NCBI GenBank assembly: GCA_021324935.1
Contig: JAJPIE010000028.1
Location: 57,947 to 121,946 of the forward strand
DNA from: Acidobacteriota bacterium
Lineage (GTDB): Bacteria; Acidobacteriota; Terriglobia; Acidiferrales; UBA7541
Reading direction: 5' to 3'
DNA: 64,000 bases
This document shows, piece by piece, positions 16,836-25,553 of the stretch; position 1 is the first letter of the stretch; each line of letters starts with the position of its first letter. Below the pieces are notes generated by a model. The model ran no database searches and was not told the DNA's origin. It saw nothing but the letters and a program-made list of their open reading frames with translations. Made by a program: the position numbers and the translations under genes.

Positions 16836-17790
16836 CCGATTTTGCTCCTCTCAGAATTTCAGAAACCGCGGTGAACGGATCTTTCTTGCGCGCGGCGACC
16901 TCTTCGGCAAGCGCGTGGAGGCGTTCCTCGCCCCCCTTGCCGCCCAGAACTTTTTCGAGGAGGCGCGATTCCAGCATTTCGATCAGGCGGCTTTCCCAGT
17001 GTTGGACGTGCTTCTGCCGTCGCTGGCCGCCGGCTTCGAAATGTCTGCGGAATTTTTCCACAGCCACGGCGAGCTCCTCGATGCCTTTATTTTCCGTGGC
17101 CACGGTGCGGACCACGGGTGGATGCCAGCCGTCGCGCGGCATCACGAGAGAAAGCATGGCGTGGAGTTGCTCCTCGAGACGGTCGGCGCCTTCGCGGTCG
17201 GCTTTGTTGAGCACAAAAATGTCGCCGATTTCCATCAGACCGGCTTTCATGTTCTGGATGTCGTCCCCGAGACCGGGAACCAGCACCACCAGTACGCAGT
17301 CGGCAAGGCGCACAATGTCAATTTCATCCTGGCCGACGCCGACGGTCTCGATCAACACCTGGCGCTTTCCTGCCGCATCGAGCAGCAACGCGACTTCCGC
17401 TGTTGAACGAGCCAGGCCGCCCAAAAAACCGCGCGTGGCCATCGAGCGGATGAATATCCCAGCATCGCCGGCGTGACCCTGCATGCGAATGCGATCCCCT
17501 AAAATCGCTCCACCGGAGTACGGGCTGGTGGGATCCACGGCAATCACGCCAACGCGATCCTGCTGCTTGCGGTGGTACGCGGCCAGGCGATCCACCAGAG
17601 TGCTTTTGCCCGTGCCGGGCGCCCCCGTGATTCCCGTAAGATAAGCCTGTCCGGTGCAAGGAAAGAGCTCCTTCAACAAACTCTCGGCTTCAGGGGAGTG
17701 GTTTTCGATCGCGGTGATCGCCCGGGATATGGCGCGCACGTCTCCGCCACGGACCTTGGCGGCCCAATCGTCCACGGAAGTATTCTTCAA
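16828..17790 (-). CDS. meaB: Methylmalonyl-CoA mutase-associated GTPase MeaB
   Basis: G3E-family GTPase chaperone that loads and protects the B12 cofactor of methylmalonyl-CoA mutase. The P-loop GAPGTGKST is at about 56-64; VIAVDPTSPYSGGAILGDRIRM (in two parts) is the metal-binding switch unique to MeaB/ArgK; VLVVLVPGLGDDIQNMKAG and LNKADREGAD complete the GTPase core. A C-terminal dimerisation arm follows. The TTG at 17790 (MKNTSVDDWAAK) is preferred over TTG 17811 because AAGGA sits 8 bases before it and the length matches the family. Its partner mutase genes lie 44 kb away at 60.9-63.5 kb. The stop codon falls inside a palindromic repeat. Confidence 0.92.
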   Translation of the reverse strand: MKNTSVDDWAAKVRGGDVRAISRAITAIENHSPEAESLLKELFPCTGQAYLTGITGAPGTGKSTLVDRLAAYHRKQQDRVGVIAVDPTSPYSGGAILGDRIRMQGHAGDAGIFIRSMATRGFLGGLARSTAEVALLLDAAGKRQVLIETVGVGQDEIDIVRLADCVLVVLVPGLGDDIQNMKAGLMEIGDIFVLNKADREGADRLEEQLHAMLSLVMPRDGWHPPVVRTVATENKGIEELAVAVEKFRRHFEAGGQRRQKHVQHWESRLIEMLESRLLEKVLGGKGGEERLHALAEEVAARKKDPFTAVSEILRGAKSVL

Positions 17791-18031
17791 GCGAGGGATC
17801 CTTCGAAACAACGAGCAAGGCTATGTGGCATAGCTCCATTATTTCTTGGCACGAGACCTGCGCGCAAGCGGCCCGAGCTGCGTGTCTTCAGACGGATTCT
17901 TGGGACATCATTCGAACAGCTAAACCTAAGGGCACACCTGTACGTTGGGACATTGTGGGGATCACGCAAACAATCCCAGACTGGAACTGACCAGGCACGA
18001 CCAGTCGGCGCTGCCTGGCGAGAGGTACGCC

Positions 18032-18739
18032 ATGAAAACCCTCCTCGTGCTCGCTTCGTCAAGTCTTTTGGTGATCGCCGCCGGCTGCTCCAGGAATCAT
18101 CGGGCAACCACCACGCCCAACAAACCTTCTCAAGCGAAGCCGCCGTCCTCTGCGCCGGCCACGGCTTCAGTCTCCGCCGCACCGACCATTCCGCTGCCTA
18201 TGCCCACCGTGGCGAAGCTTTTCCCGGAACCCTGGCGCCCGGAACCCGTGGATGACCATCTGGGCGGCGCCATGGTGTTGAAGAGAACCTCCGTCGATGG
18301 AAAATACGACCTCATCATCTTCGAAAAGGGGCTACAGGCTTTTCCTGGGTTTGCCAAACACGGACGTTGGGAGGAAGTATATGACCGGGCGGCGAAAGGC
18401 AAACTTCTCACGCTGCGCGTGAAATTTGAGGATGGCCTGGAAAAGCAGGTCGAATGGGATGAGCTTGCCTATGGGACGGAAGAAGCGCACGCGGTGCTGT
18501 GGTCCTATCCCGTCAATGCAATTTCGCCGGCCGGCGCAATCTCCGCCTCCGGCCAGAACGAGCCAATTGGCGGAGACAAGCTGCTCATCAAAGACATGAC
18601 GCAGCACCGCGCGATGCTTCTGGAGGTGGAACCCGGAGTCGCCGCACAGTTCGAGCTGAGCGGGCTGGGAAACGAACTCCTGAAGATCCGCCCGATGCAC
18701 ACGGACGCGGTTTTGAGCGCCAGCCAAACCATTCCGTAA
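18032..18739 (+). CDS. Putative lipoprotein of unknown function, 235 aa
   Basis: A signal sequence (MKTLLVLASSSLLVIAAGCS) ends in an AAGC lipobox, so the mature protein should start with lipid-modified C19. A Pro/Ala/Ser-rich linker follows to about residue 60, then a globular domain with GKYDLIIFEKGLQAFPGF, LLTLRVKFEDGLEKQVEW and LKIRPMHTDAV. I do not recognise the domain. The ATG at 18032 is chosen over an earlier frame start because AGAGG precedes it and the signal peptide begins there. It stands alone, convergent with the acyl-CoA dehydrogenase gene, and should be attached to the inner or outer membrane facing the periplasm. Confidence 0.75.
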   Translation: MKTLLVLASSSLLVIAAGCSRNHRATTTPNKPSQAKPPSSAPATASVSAAPTIPLPMPTVAKLFPEPWRPEPVDDHLGGAMVLKRTSVDGKYDLIIFEKGLQAFPGFAKHGRWEEVYDRAAKGKLLTLRVKFEDGLEKQVEWDELAYGTEEAHAVLWSYPVNAISPAGAISASGQNEPIGGDKLLIKDMTQHRAMLLEVEPGVAAQFELSGLGNELLKIRPMHTDAVLSASQTIP

Positions 18740-18752
18740 GCGGCAAAAGACC

Positions 18753-19901
18753 TTAGCGTTTGCCGATGAGTTGGCGGGCGATGACCAGTTTCTGAATTTC
18801 GCTGGTGCCTTCGCCGATGGTGCAGAGCTTCACATCGCGATAAAACTTCTCCGCCGGATAATCCTTGATGAAACCGTAGCCGCCGTGAATCTGCACGCAT
18901 TCGTTGGCCACGCGCACGGCCACTTCGCTGGCGAAAAGCTTCGCCATGCTGGACTCGCGCGTAAAGCGGACGTTTTTCTGGTCGGCAAGCCACGCCGCCT
19001 GGTAAACGAGCAAGCGGGCGGCCTCCACCTGCGTGGCCATATCGGCCAACTTAAACTGGATGGCCTGGAATTCGCTGATGGGCTGGCCGAATTGCTTGCG
19101 TTGCTTCGCATAGCGCACGGCCACATCCAGGGCTCCTTGCGCCATGCCTAACGCCAGCGCGGCGATCGAGATGCGCCCGCCATCGAGAATTTTCAAGCTT
19201 CCGGTAAAGCCTTCGCCCTCGGGACCCAGCAGATTCTCCGCAGGCACCTTGCAATCCGTGAACAACAATTCCGATGTATCGCTGGCGCGCATGCCCAGCT
19301 TGTTTTCCTTTTTGCCGGGACGGAAGCCCGGCATGCCCTTTTCGAGTATGAAAGCGCTGATGCCATGCGAGCCCTTGGATTTGTCGGTGACCGCCATGGC
19401 CACACAGGTGTCTGCATAGTGCCCGTTCGTGGTGAAGGTCTTTGCGCCGTTGAGCACCCAACACGCGCCCTGGAGCACCGCCGTGGTGCGCGTGCCGCCG
19501 GCGTCGGAACCCGCTTCCGGTTCTGTGAGCGACCACGCGCCAAGCTTTTTGCCTTGCGCCAGCGGGACCAGATATTTCCGCTTCTGCTCTTCCGTCCCGA
19601 ATTTATAGATATGATTCGAGCACAGCGAATTATGCGCAGCAACAAAGAGGCCCACCGAGCCATCGATGCGCGAGAGTTCCTCGATCACCGTGGCATATTC
19701 GATGTAGCCGAGGCCGGCGCCGCCGTATTCCTCGGGGAAGATCACGCCAAGAAGCCCCATGTCGGCAAGCTTGGGCAGGAGTTCCAGCGGAAAATGAGAG
19801 ACCTCGTCCCACTCCATGACGTGGGGAGCGATTTCGCCCTCGGCGAATTCGCGGACCGATTTGCGGAGCTGCTGTTGTTCCTGGGTAAAGGTGAAATCCA
19901 C
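18753..19901 (-). CDS. Acyl-CoA dehydrogenase
   Basis: FAD-dependent alpha,beta-dehydrogenation of acyl-CoA thioesters. Typical 382-residue architecture: N-terminal helical domain ([17 protein letters not shown]), middle beta domain with the flavin-binding [15 protein letters not shown] near 141-155, and C-terminal helical domain with [20 protein letters not shown] and [20 protein letters not shown]. The catalytic base is expected to be the glutamate of [13 protein letters not shown] near residue 366, the position used by short-chain, butyryl- and glutaryl-type enzymes. Substrate length cannot be read reliably. With meaB and the mutase genes it would fit fatty- or branched-acid degradation. 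The start MDFTFTQEQ is the usual family N-terminus. Confidence 0.93.
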   Translation of the reverse strand: MDFTFTQEQQQLRKSVREFAEGEIAPHVMEWDEVSHFPLELLPKLADMGLLGVIFPEEYGGAGLGYIEYATVIEELSRIDGSVGLFVAAHNSLCSNHIYKFGTEEQKRKYLVPLAQGKKLGAWSLTEPEAGSDAGGTRTTAVLQGACWVLNGAKTFTTNGHYADTCVAMAVTDKSKGSHGISAFILEKGMPGFRPGKKENKLGMRASDTSELLFTDCKVPAENLLGPEGEGFTGSLKILDGGRISIAALALGMAQGALDVAVRYAKQRKQFGQPISEFQAIQFKLADMATQVEAARLLVYQAAWLADQKNVRFTRESSMAKLFASEVAVRVANECVQIHGGYGFIKDYPAEKFYRDVKLCTIGEGTSEIQKLVIARQLIGKR

Positions 19902-20146
19902 GGGATCCTCGAATAATAGAAATATCTATAACAACTAAAAGTTTAACTTATATACAGGTTTCCCGCACCAGGAGTCAGCGAATCTGTTTCTGGGGTGTAT
20001 TCAAAGAATTGCTGCAAATCCAGGATGCGCGAGGCGCGGCGGACCTCCAGGCATGCTCGGAGCGTCGAAGGGCGATCCTTCCGATGCAGCGCGTTATCCA
20101 ACTTCCTGCGGCCGTGCTGGCAGGAGTGCCTGTGCCACCAGGCGCA

Positions 20147-21262
20147 TCAGGCGACCTGGCCTTTTTTCCTTTGGACGACGGTCTTGAGCTCTTGCAAGGC
20201 GCGCTCGATCCCGGCGCGGCCGACGTTCCAGTGCGTGACCATGCGGACGGAGTAGAAGGCGGTATCTTGCGCCCAGATGCCGCGCTCGTAGAGCGCGTCG
20301 CACAGCTCTACAGCGTTCATTCCCGTGGCCGCGCAATCGAAGATGACGATGTTGGTCTTGACGCTGGCGGGATCGATTTTCAGGCCGGGGATTTGTGCGA
20401 TGCCGAGCGCCAGATGCCGCGCATTTTCGTGATCTTCATGCAGGCGCAAAGGCGATTTCTCGAGCGCCAGCAGCCCGGCCGCAGCAACAACGCCCACCTG
20501 CCGCATTCCCCCGCCAAACATTTTGCGGTATACGCGCGCACGTTCGATGAATTCCTTCGAGCCAACGATCATCGAGCCAATCGGCGCGCCCAGCCCCTTG
20601 GAAAGGCAGAACATCACCGAATCCACCTTTTTGGTCATGTTCGCGACGTTGTCGTTGAGCGCGGCGGCGGCGTTGAAGATGCGCGCACCGTCGAGGTGCA
20701 CTTTCAACCCCAACGCGTGGGCGCGATCGCTGATTTCATCCACGCGCTCGGTGGGATACACCGTCCCGCCCGCCATATTGCTCGTATTTTCCAGGCAAAC
20801 CAGCGCGGTCTGCGAATCGTAATAGATTTTCGGACGGATGGACGCTTCGATTTGCCCCCAGGTGAGGATGCCATCGGCCCCTCCGCGTACCGCGCGAGGC
20901 ATGCAGCCGGCGATCGCCGACATCGAGGCAAGCTCGTAGAGATTGACGTGGCTGCGGTCCTCGCAGATGACCTCGTTGCCGTGGTGCGTCCAGACCTTGA
21001 TACAGATGAGATTTCCCATGCACCCTGTCGGCACATAGAGCGCCGCTTCCTTGCCGAAAATTTCGGCGGCGCGCTTCTGGAGCTGATTCACCGTCGGGTC
21101 TTCGCCGTAAACGTCATCGCCGACTTCCGCGGCGGCCATTGCCCGGCGCATCTCTTCGCTGGGGCGGGTCACGGTATCGCTGCGCAAGTCAACGGCATTG
21201 TCGGCGGGAGTTACGTGATCGGGATCGGTCAGCTGATTGCCTTTAGCAACTGTGTAGGTCAT
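20147..21262 (-). CDS. Low-specificity L-threonine aldolase (PLP-dependent)
   Basis: Cleaves L-threonine or allo-threonine to glycine and acetaldehyde. Fold-type I PLP enzyme of 371 residues: [18 protein letters not shown] at 25-42 is the family signature; [11 protein letters not shown] at 189-199 holds the cofactor-binding aspartate and arginine; K222 in [13 protein letters not shown] forms the Schiff base. An extra N-terminal stretch of about 24 residues precedes the conserved start. GAGGG lies before the ATG. hemW is 11 bases upstream on the same strand, so both may share a transcript, although they are functionally linked only loosely through glycine/heme. Confidence 0.93.
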   Translation of the reverse strand: MTYTVAKGNQLTDPDHVTPADNAVDLRSDTVTRPSEEMRRAMAAAEVGDDVYGEDPTVNQLQKRAAEIFGKEAALYVPTGCMGNLICIKVWTHHGNEVICEDRSHVNLYELASMSAIAGCMPRAVRGGADGILTWGQIEASIRPKIYYDSQTALVCLENTSNMAGGTVYPTERVDEISDRAHALGLKVHLDGARIFNAAAALNDNVANMTKKVDSVMFCLSKGLGAPIGSMIVGSKEFIERARVYRKMFGGGMRQVGVVAAAGLLALEKSPLRLHEDHENARHLALGIAQIPGLKIDPASVKTNIVIFDCAATGMNAVELCDALYERGIWAQDTAFYSVRMVTHWNVGRAGIERALQELKTVVQRKKGQVA

Positions 21263-21273
21263 GGGCCCTCATT

Positions 21274-22467
21274 TCAAACGGAAACTTGAACGGCGCGCAA
21301 GAGCTCGACGATGATCTCATTTGAAATGCTGAGCTTTTCCGCGGGCAGCCGCAGCAGCGCACCTTCTTTTTCTACCATGCCGGAAGCCGCCAGTTGCGCA
21401 ACTATTTCACTGAAACGGACTCCATATTGCGCTTCAATGCGGCGCAATTCGATGCCCTCCGCTTGGCGCAGCCCAAGGAAAAGCTCCTCTTCGAGCGCCA
21501 TCGAAAGTGTAACTTCGTCGACAGTCTCGGTCGCGCTCTTCCCTTCCATGATCGCGGCCGCATAAGCCGCGGCGTCATGGCAGTTCGCCCAGCGCTGCGC
21601 GCCAGAAAAGGAGTGCGCGCCGGCGCCGAATCCAAGATATGGCTCGCGCCGCCAGTATTTCTGGTTGTGGCGCGACTCGAACCCGGGCTTGGCCCAATTG
21701 GAGATTTCGTACTGGAGGTAACCCGCAGCCTTCAATTGCAATTGCGCCAGCTCGTAAAACGAGGCAGTGGCCTCTTCGCTGGGAAGTTCCCGGGCGCTAT
21801 AGCGCGTCCCGCCTTGCAAGACCTCGAGCCCGAGACGGCTGCCTTCGTCGATTTCCATCATGTAAATGGAAATGTGCTCCGGGGAAAGCGCGATGGTTTC
21901 GCCCAGCGACTGCCGCCAGGAAAGCGCGGTTTGCTTTGGAAGGCCTGCGATCAGGTCGAAGCTGATGTTGCGAATCCCGGCATCGTGGAGCACCGGAAGG
22001 GCACGATAAATGTCCGCCCGGCGGTGCATGCGTCCCGCGGCTTTCAGTTCCTCGTCCACGAAGGATTGGGAGCCAAAGCTAATGCGGTTGAATCCCGCGG
22101 CCGCCCAAGCGGCGGCTTTCTCCGCGTCGATGGTTTCGGGATCGGCCTCGAGAGTAACCTCGTGCAACTGACAGGTAAAATTGTCACGCAGTGCCTGGAC
22201 CATCCGGGTCAGAAGATGCGGTTCGAGCAGGCTCGGCGTGCCGCCGCCAATGTACAAGGTGTCCACAGTCGGCTCGCCGCTGGCTGAAAGTGCCGAGACG
22301 CGCGCGCCGGAGGATTCCAGCAGCGAGCGATGCTGGCGGATTTCCCGGCATACCGCATCGACATAAGGCACGAAGCGCCCCGGCGACACTACGCCTGTGT
22401 GGAAGTTGCAATAAGTGCACTTCGTCTGACAGAACGGAACCTGGATGTAGATCCCAAGCTTCCCCAT
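21274..22467 (-). CDS. hemW: HemW-like radical SAM protein
   Basis: Radical SAM protein of the coproporphyrinogen-oxidase-like branch; HemW acts as a heme chaperone rather than as oxidase. The 4Fe-4S motif C-QTK-C-TY-C is at residues 13, 17 and 20, followed by N-F rather than the fourth cysteine of true HemN, which supports HemW. YIGGGTPSLL near 85 and SFGSQSFVDEELKAAGRMH near 146 are further signatures, and the C-terminal HemN domain includes the TLSMALEEELFLGLRQAEG region. The ATG at 22467 is used since the longer frame adds a non-conserved leader; MGKLGIYIQVPFC is the normal beginning. Length 397 residues. Confidence 0.92.
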   Translation of the reverse strand: MGKLGIYIQVPFCQTKCTYCNFHTGVVSPGRFVPYVDAVCREIRQHRSLLESSGARVSALSASGEPTVDTLYIGGGTPSLLEPHLLTRMVQALRDNFTCQLHEVTLEADPETIDAEKAAAWAAAGFNRISFGSQSFVDEELKAAGRMHRRADIYRALPVLHDAGIRNISFDLIAGLPKQTALSWRQSLGETIALSPEHISIYMMEIDEGSRLGLEVLQGGTRYSARELPSEEATASFYELAQLQLKAAGYLQYEISNWAKPGFESRHNQKYWRREPYLGFGAGAHSFSGAQRWANCHDAAAYAAAIMEGKSATETVDEVTLSMALEEELFLGLRQAEGIELRRIEAQYGVRFSEIVAQLAASGMVEKEGALLRLPAEKLSISNEIIVELLRAVQVSV

Positions 22468-22569
22468 GCTTAAAAACTGTAGCACAGGCTTGGTCGCGCC
22501 GGCTTCCAGCCGGCAGGCGTGGCGCAATTCGAAAGGCGTGCCTGCAAGAACCAGGCGCTGCCAATGGGG

Positions 22570-22971
22570 TCACACGTGGTCAGGGGCGACTTTAACGTAG
22601 AGGTGGCGGTCGCGCGGGCCGTCAAACTCCGCAAAGAAAATTCCCTGCCAGCGTCCCAGGACCAGTTTCCCGTCTTCAACGAAAACAATCTGGGAAGTGC
22701 CCACAAGCATGGTCTTCACATGGGAATCGGAATTGCCCTCGACATGGCGATACGGCCCGGCGGCGGGCACCAGGCGATCCAGCGCGCCTTCGGCATCGGT
22801 GGCCACGTCGGGGTCGGCATGCTCGTTGAGCAAGACTCCAGCGGTGGTGTGTGGGACATAGAGAAAGCAGGTGCCGGCTTTGATGCCCAGCGCCGTCACC
22901 ACGCGCTGCACCTCCTGGGTCACTTCCAACATTTGCGTGCGGCGGCTGGTCCGCACACGAATCGATTGCAT
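22570..22971 (-). CDS. yjbQ: YjbQ family protein (UPF0047)
   Basis: Small beta-sandwich protein of 133 residues. The conserved UPF0047 motifs are clear: LYVPHTTAGVLLNEHADPDV near 38-57 and GNSDSHVKTMLVGTSQIVFVEDGKLVLGRWQGIFFAEFDGPR (in parts) over about 79-120. Family members have been described as having weak thiamine-phosphate synthase activity, but the physiological role is unclear. The ATG at 22971 preceded by GGAGGC is preferred over the TTG at 23004, which would overlap the bshC 3' end more deeply and lacks a site. bshC is immediately upstream (stop at 22991), so the two are likely co-transcribed. Confidence 0.88.
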   Translation of the reverse strand: MQSIRVRTSRRTQMLEVTQEVQRVVTALGIKAGTCFLYVPHTTAGVLLNEHADPDVATDAEGALDRLVPAAGPYRHVEGNSDSHVKTMLVGTSQIVFVEDGKLVLGRWQGIFFAEFDGPRDRHLYVKVAPDHV

Positions 22972-22990
22972 AAAGGCCTCCGCGAACGGC

Positions 22991-24604
22991 TCAGGGAATG
23001 GCAACGATGTAATGTTGCCCGGGTTTCTTCGGGCACGCCAGCCGTTGGAGTTCGCCCAGGCCGCCGGGGCCGAGACGCAGGAGAAATGGAAGGAAGGAGA
23101 GATTGCGGGACTGCAACCCTTTGTGCGGATAGAGGAGATTTTCGAGGAAAAGCGCGTGGGACTCGATGACCTTTTCGTGGCGGTCGAGCGCCTGCCCGGT
23201 TTTCGAGCGCAGTTTTTCCACCTGGTAGCGGATGCGCCTTTCGGCGCGGGCGATCGTGCCTTGGATCGTGGGATCCACCTCGCGAATCGATTTGTGCAGG
23301 TTTTCGACGCTCTTCTCGATCTGCCGAAGGCCGCCCTCGAAAGAGCGCGCCAGCTTTTTGGGGATGTTGGAGGCGTACATCTTCTTCCGCAGCGCTTGCG
23401 AGCCGAGCCACGCGTCTTCCACCTTCAGCTTGTACTTATCCAGAATGCGCATGGCTTTGGGGTCCACCAGGGTGAAGTCCGCGCGCGGCAACAGCACCGG
23501 CATGCGGCCGAGCAGTTTCCTGTAAAGGACTTCCGTCTGCGCAAAGTAGGCGATCTCCGCCGGTCCGCCGTAATACGCGGCCGTCGGAAGGAGGTAGTCC
23601 TGCATCACGGGCCGAAGCAAGGCGCTGGGACTGAATGCCTCCGGCTCTTGCACCAGACGGCGAATTACTTCCGAGCGAGCCGTCGATTTACCGCCAAAAG
23701 AAAATTTTCCGTCACTGGCGCTAAGGACTTCGCGCTTGCCCTGGTGAAAGGCAAAGAGCAAGGTGCTTTTCGAGGTGACTTTCACCTGGGGCGCATAGCC
23801 GGCTTTTTCCAGTTCCTTGTCGCGATGCAGCAGAGCGGCGTTCAGATCGTCGCGCTGTTCGAGGGCGTCGCGCAGAATCGGCGCGCCGATGGCGTGGAGC
23901 TTGGGATGGAGAGGATCGAGAAGGATCAAGCCTTGGGAGGAGAAGAGTTTTGCGAAGAGTTTGCCGAAGGAACTTCCGTAGGTATCCTGTGGGCTACAAC
24001 AGAAGCGCACGATCTCCCAAAGCTCCTCGCCTCCCTGCACCGCAAAGCTGCCCTGGATTGCCCGCAAAAGATCTTCGATTTCGCTCCCTTGTAAAACCTT
24101 ACCGGCAGGAATTCCAGTCTGGGCGGGAGGCGGGAGGATCAGACTCTGCAGCTTGCCGTCGTGAAACCACGTCGCGTGGCGGACCTCGTCGACGTCGTGG
24201 TCTTCGGTGGCCATCCAGAAGACCGGGACGGCTTCGACGCCGGAAAGTGTAAGTTCCCGCGCCGCTTCGATCGCGCTGAGCGCCTTGTAAAAGGAATAGG
24301 CCGGGCCGCCGAGCAAGCCCACCTGCTGGCCGGTGACAATTGCCGCCGCGCCATTTTCCAGCCGGTGGAGATTCTTTTCCGTCTCCGGCCCCGCGCCCAG
24401 CACCAGATTCTGCTCGCGCAAAATCGCGGCTACATCCCGGCGCCTCTCAACGGGAAACTGCAACTGCCGGGCGTACGCTTCGATGGCCGCCATCTCCGGC
24501 TTGTGCGCGTAAAACGCCGCGAGGTGAGAGAAATTTTCCGTGAAATCGCGGATGAGCGGAGTCGAGTGAGGGAGCTCGTGCGGCAGCAGGGCGCGACAGT
24601 CCAT
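22991..24604 (-). CDS. bshC: Bacillithiol biosynthesis cysteine-adding enzyme BshC
   Basis: Putative ligase that attaches cysteine to GlcN-malate in the last step of bacillithiol synthesis. The 537-residue protein shows family signatures: VTGQQVGLLGGPAYSFYKAL (about 90-109), VPVFWMATEDHDVDEV (about 127-142), LRPVMQDYLLPTAAYYGGPAEIAYFAQ (in two parts, about 345-371) and PVLLPRADFTLVD. A C-terminal coiled-coil of about 80 residues follows. No bshA or bshB is visible in the window. It indicates a bacillithiol-type thiol in a lipid-A-containing bacterium, a combination known from Bacteroidota and Acidobacteriota. yjbQ follows within 20 bases. Confidence 0.9.
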   Translation of the reverse strand: MDCRALLPHELPHSTPLIRDFTENFSHLAAFYAHKPEMAAIEAYARQLQFPVERRRDVAAILREQNLVLGAGPETEKNLHRLENGAAAIVTGQQVGLLGGPAYSFYKALSAIEAARELTLSGVEAVPVFWMATEDHDVDEVRHATWFHDGKLQSLILPPPAQTGIPAGKVLQGSEIEDLLRAIQGSFAVQGGEELWEIVRFCCSPQDTYGSSFGKLFAKLFSSQGLILLDPLHPKLHAIGAPILRDALEQRDDLNAALLHRDKELEKAGYAPQVKVTSKSTLLFAFHQGKREVLSASDGKFSFGGKSTARSEVIRRLVQEPEAFSPSALLRPVMQDYLLPTAAYYGGPAEIAYFAQTEVLYRKLLGRMPVLLPRADFTLVDPKAMRILDKYKLKVEDAWLGSQALRKKMYASNIPKKLARSFEGGLRQIEKSVENLHKSIREVDPTIQGTIARAERRIRYQVEKLRSKTGQALDRHEKVIESHALFLENLLYPHKGLQSRNLSFLPFLLRLGPGGLGELQRLACPKKPGQHYIVAIP

Positions 24605-24654
24605 GGGCGATTAGATGTTCGTCTCCCAAAAAGGTGACGCCGTTGGTCCGTCGT

Positions 24655-25551
24655 TTAGACGCGCGCGGCGACCGGAAAGAGTTCGCCCATCAGCGCGGCA
24701 ATCGGCTGCTTTTTCTCTTCCTTAAGCGGCAGCAATGGCGAGCGCGGGTAGCCACCCTGGTAACCGCGCATGTCCATCGCGTATTTTAAGCCGGGAATTC
24801 CGTTTTCGCCGAAGACGACCTTTGAGGCGACAACCAGTTGCAACTGCACCTGGCGTGCTTCTGCGTGGCGTCCCTGCTGGAACAGGTTATACAGCTCCAC
24901 GCAAAGTTCGGGGAGCAAATCCGCAAGAGCCAAAATCGCTCCGCGTCCGCCCATCGCCAGGCAGGGATAGACGACAGCCGCCCCGCCGGTGAGCACCTGA
25001 AAATCCCTGGGCGCGCCGGCCACCACTTCGCCGATACGCTGAATGCTGCCGGAACTGTCTTTAATGCCGATGATGTTGGGATGTTGCGCAAGCGCGATGA
25101 CTTCCGCGGCTTCCAACGTGATGTTGGTGAAAATCGGCACGGAATAGAGCAGCACCGGGATGGGCGAAGCGTCGGCAACGGCACGATAGTGCTGAATGAA
25201 ATGATCGGCGCGGTAGGTCGGCTTGTAATAGTAAGGAGTCTTGACCAGCGCGATTTGATACCCCAACGAAGCTGCACGCTTTGTGCGGGCGATTGTTTCG
25301 GCCGTAGATTCGGCGCCGGTTCCGGCGATCAGGATTTTCCCCGGTGCGGCGGTTTCTTTCACGGCGGCGAGAATCTGGTCGGCCTCGTCACGCGAGAGCA
25401 TGACGGCTTCGCCCGTGGAACCCAGCGCCACATAGCCGGCGAGCCCCGTCTGGTTATAGAGACGGATGTTGTGCTTCATCCGGTTGAGCGAAATGCCGCC
25501 GTCCGCTTCAAATGGGGTGCTAAGCGCTGGAAAAATCCCACTTACGTTCAT
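24655..25551 (-). CDS. DapA-family class I aldolase, resembling 4-hydroxy-2-oxoglutarate aldolase
   Basis: TIM-barrel Schiff-base aldolase of 298 residues. Family hallmarks are GSTGEA at 44-49 (GTTGE in DapA), Y136 in LLYSVP and the Schiff-base lysine K164 in IIGIKDSSGS. The run of SVPIFTNITL, ALAQHPNIIGIKDSSG, RDFQVLTGG and FGENGIPGLKYAMDMRGYQGG resembles the human HOGA1 layout more than bacterial DapA, so 4-hydroxy-2-oxoglutarate (hydroxyproline pathway) or a similar keto acid is a plausible substrate; dihydrodipicolinate synthesis remains possible. The ATG at 25551 follows the carB stop by 2 bases with GGAG just upstream, so it is the last gene of the carAB operon. Confidence 0.85.
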   Translation of the reverse strand: MNVSGIFPALSTPFEADGGISLNRMKHNIRLYNQTGLAGYVALGSTGEAVMLSRDEADQILAAVKETAAPGKILIAGTGAESTAETIARTKRAASLGYQIALVKTPYYYKPTYRADHFIQHYRAVADASPIPVLLYSVPIFTNITLEAAEVIALAQHPNIIGIKDSSGSIQRIGEVVAGAPRDFQVLTGGAAVVYPCLAMGGRGAILALADLLPELCVELYNLFQQGRHAEARQVQLQLVVASKVVFGENGIPGLKYAMDMRGYQGGYPRSPLLPLKEEKKQPIAALMGELFPVAARV

Positions 25552-25553
25552 GG

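Noticed and set aside
22972..23004. TTG start giving YjbQ 11 extra residues
   Set aside because: No ribosome-binding site, overlaps the bshC stop, and the extra residues are not family-like.
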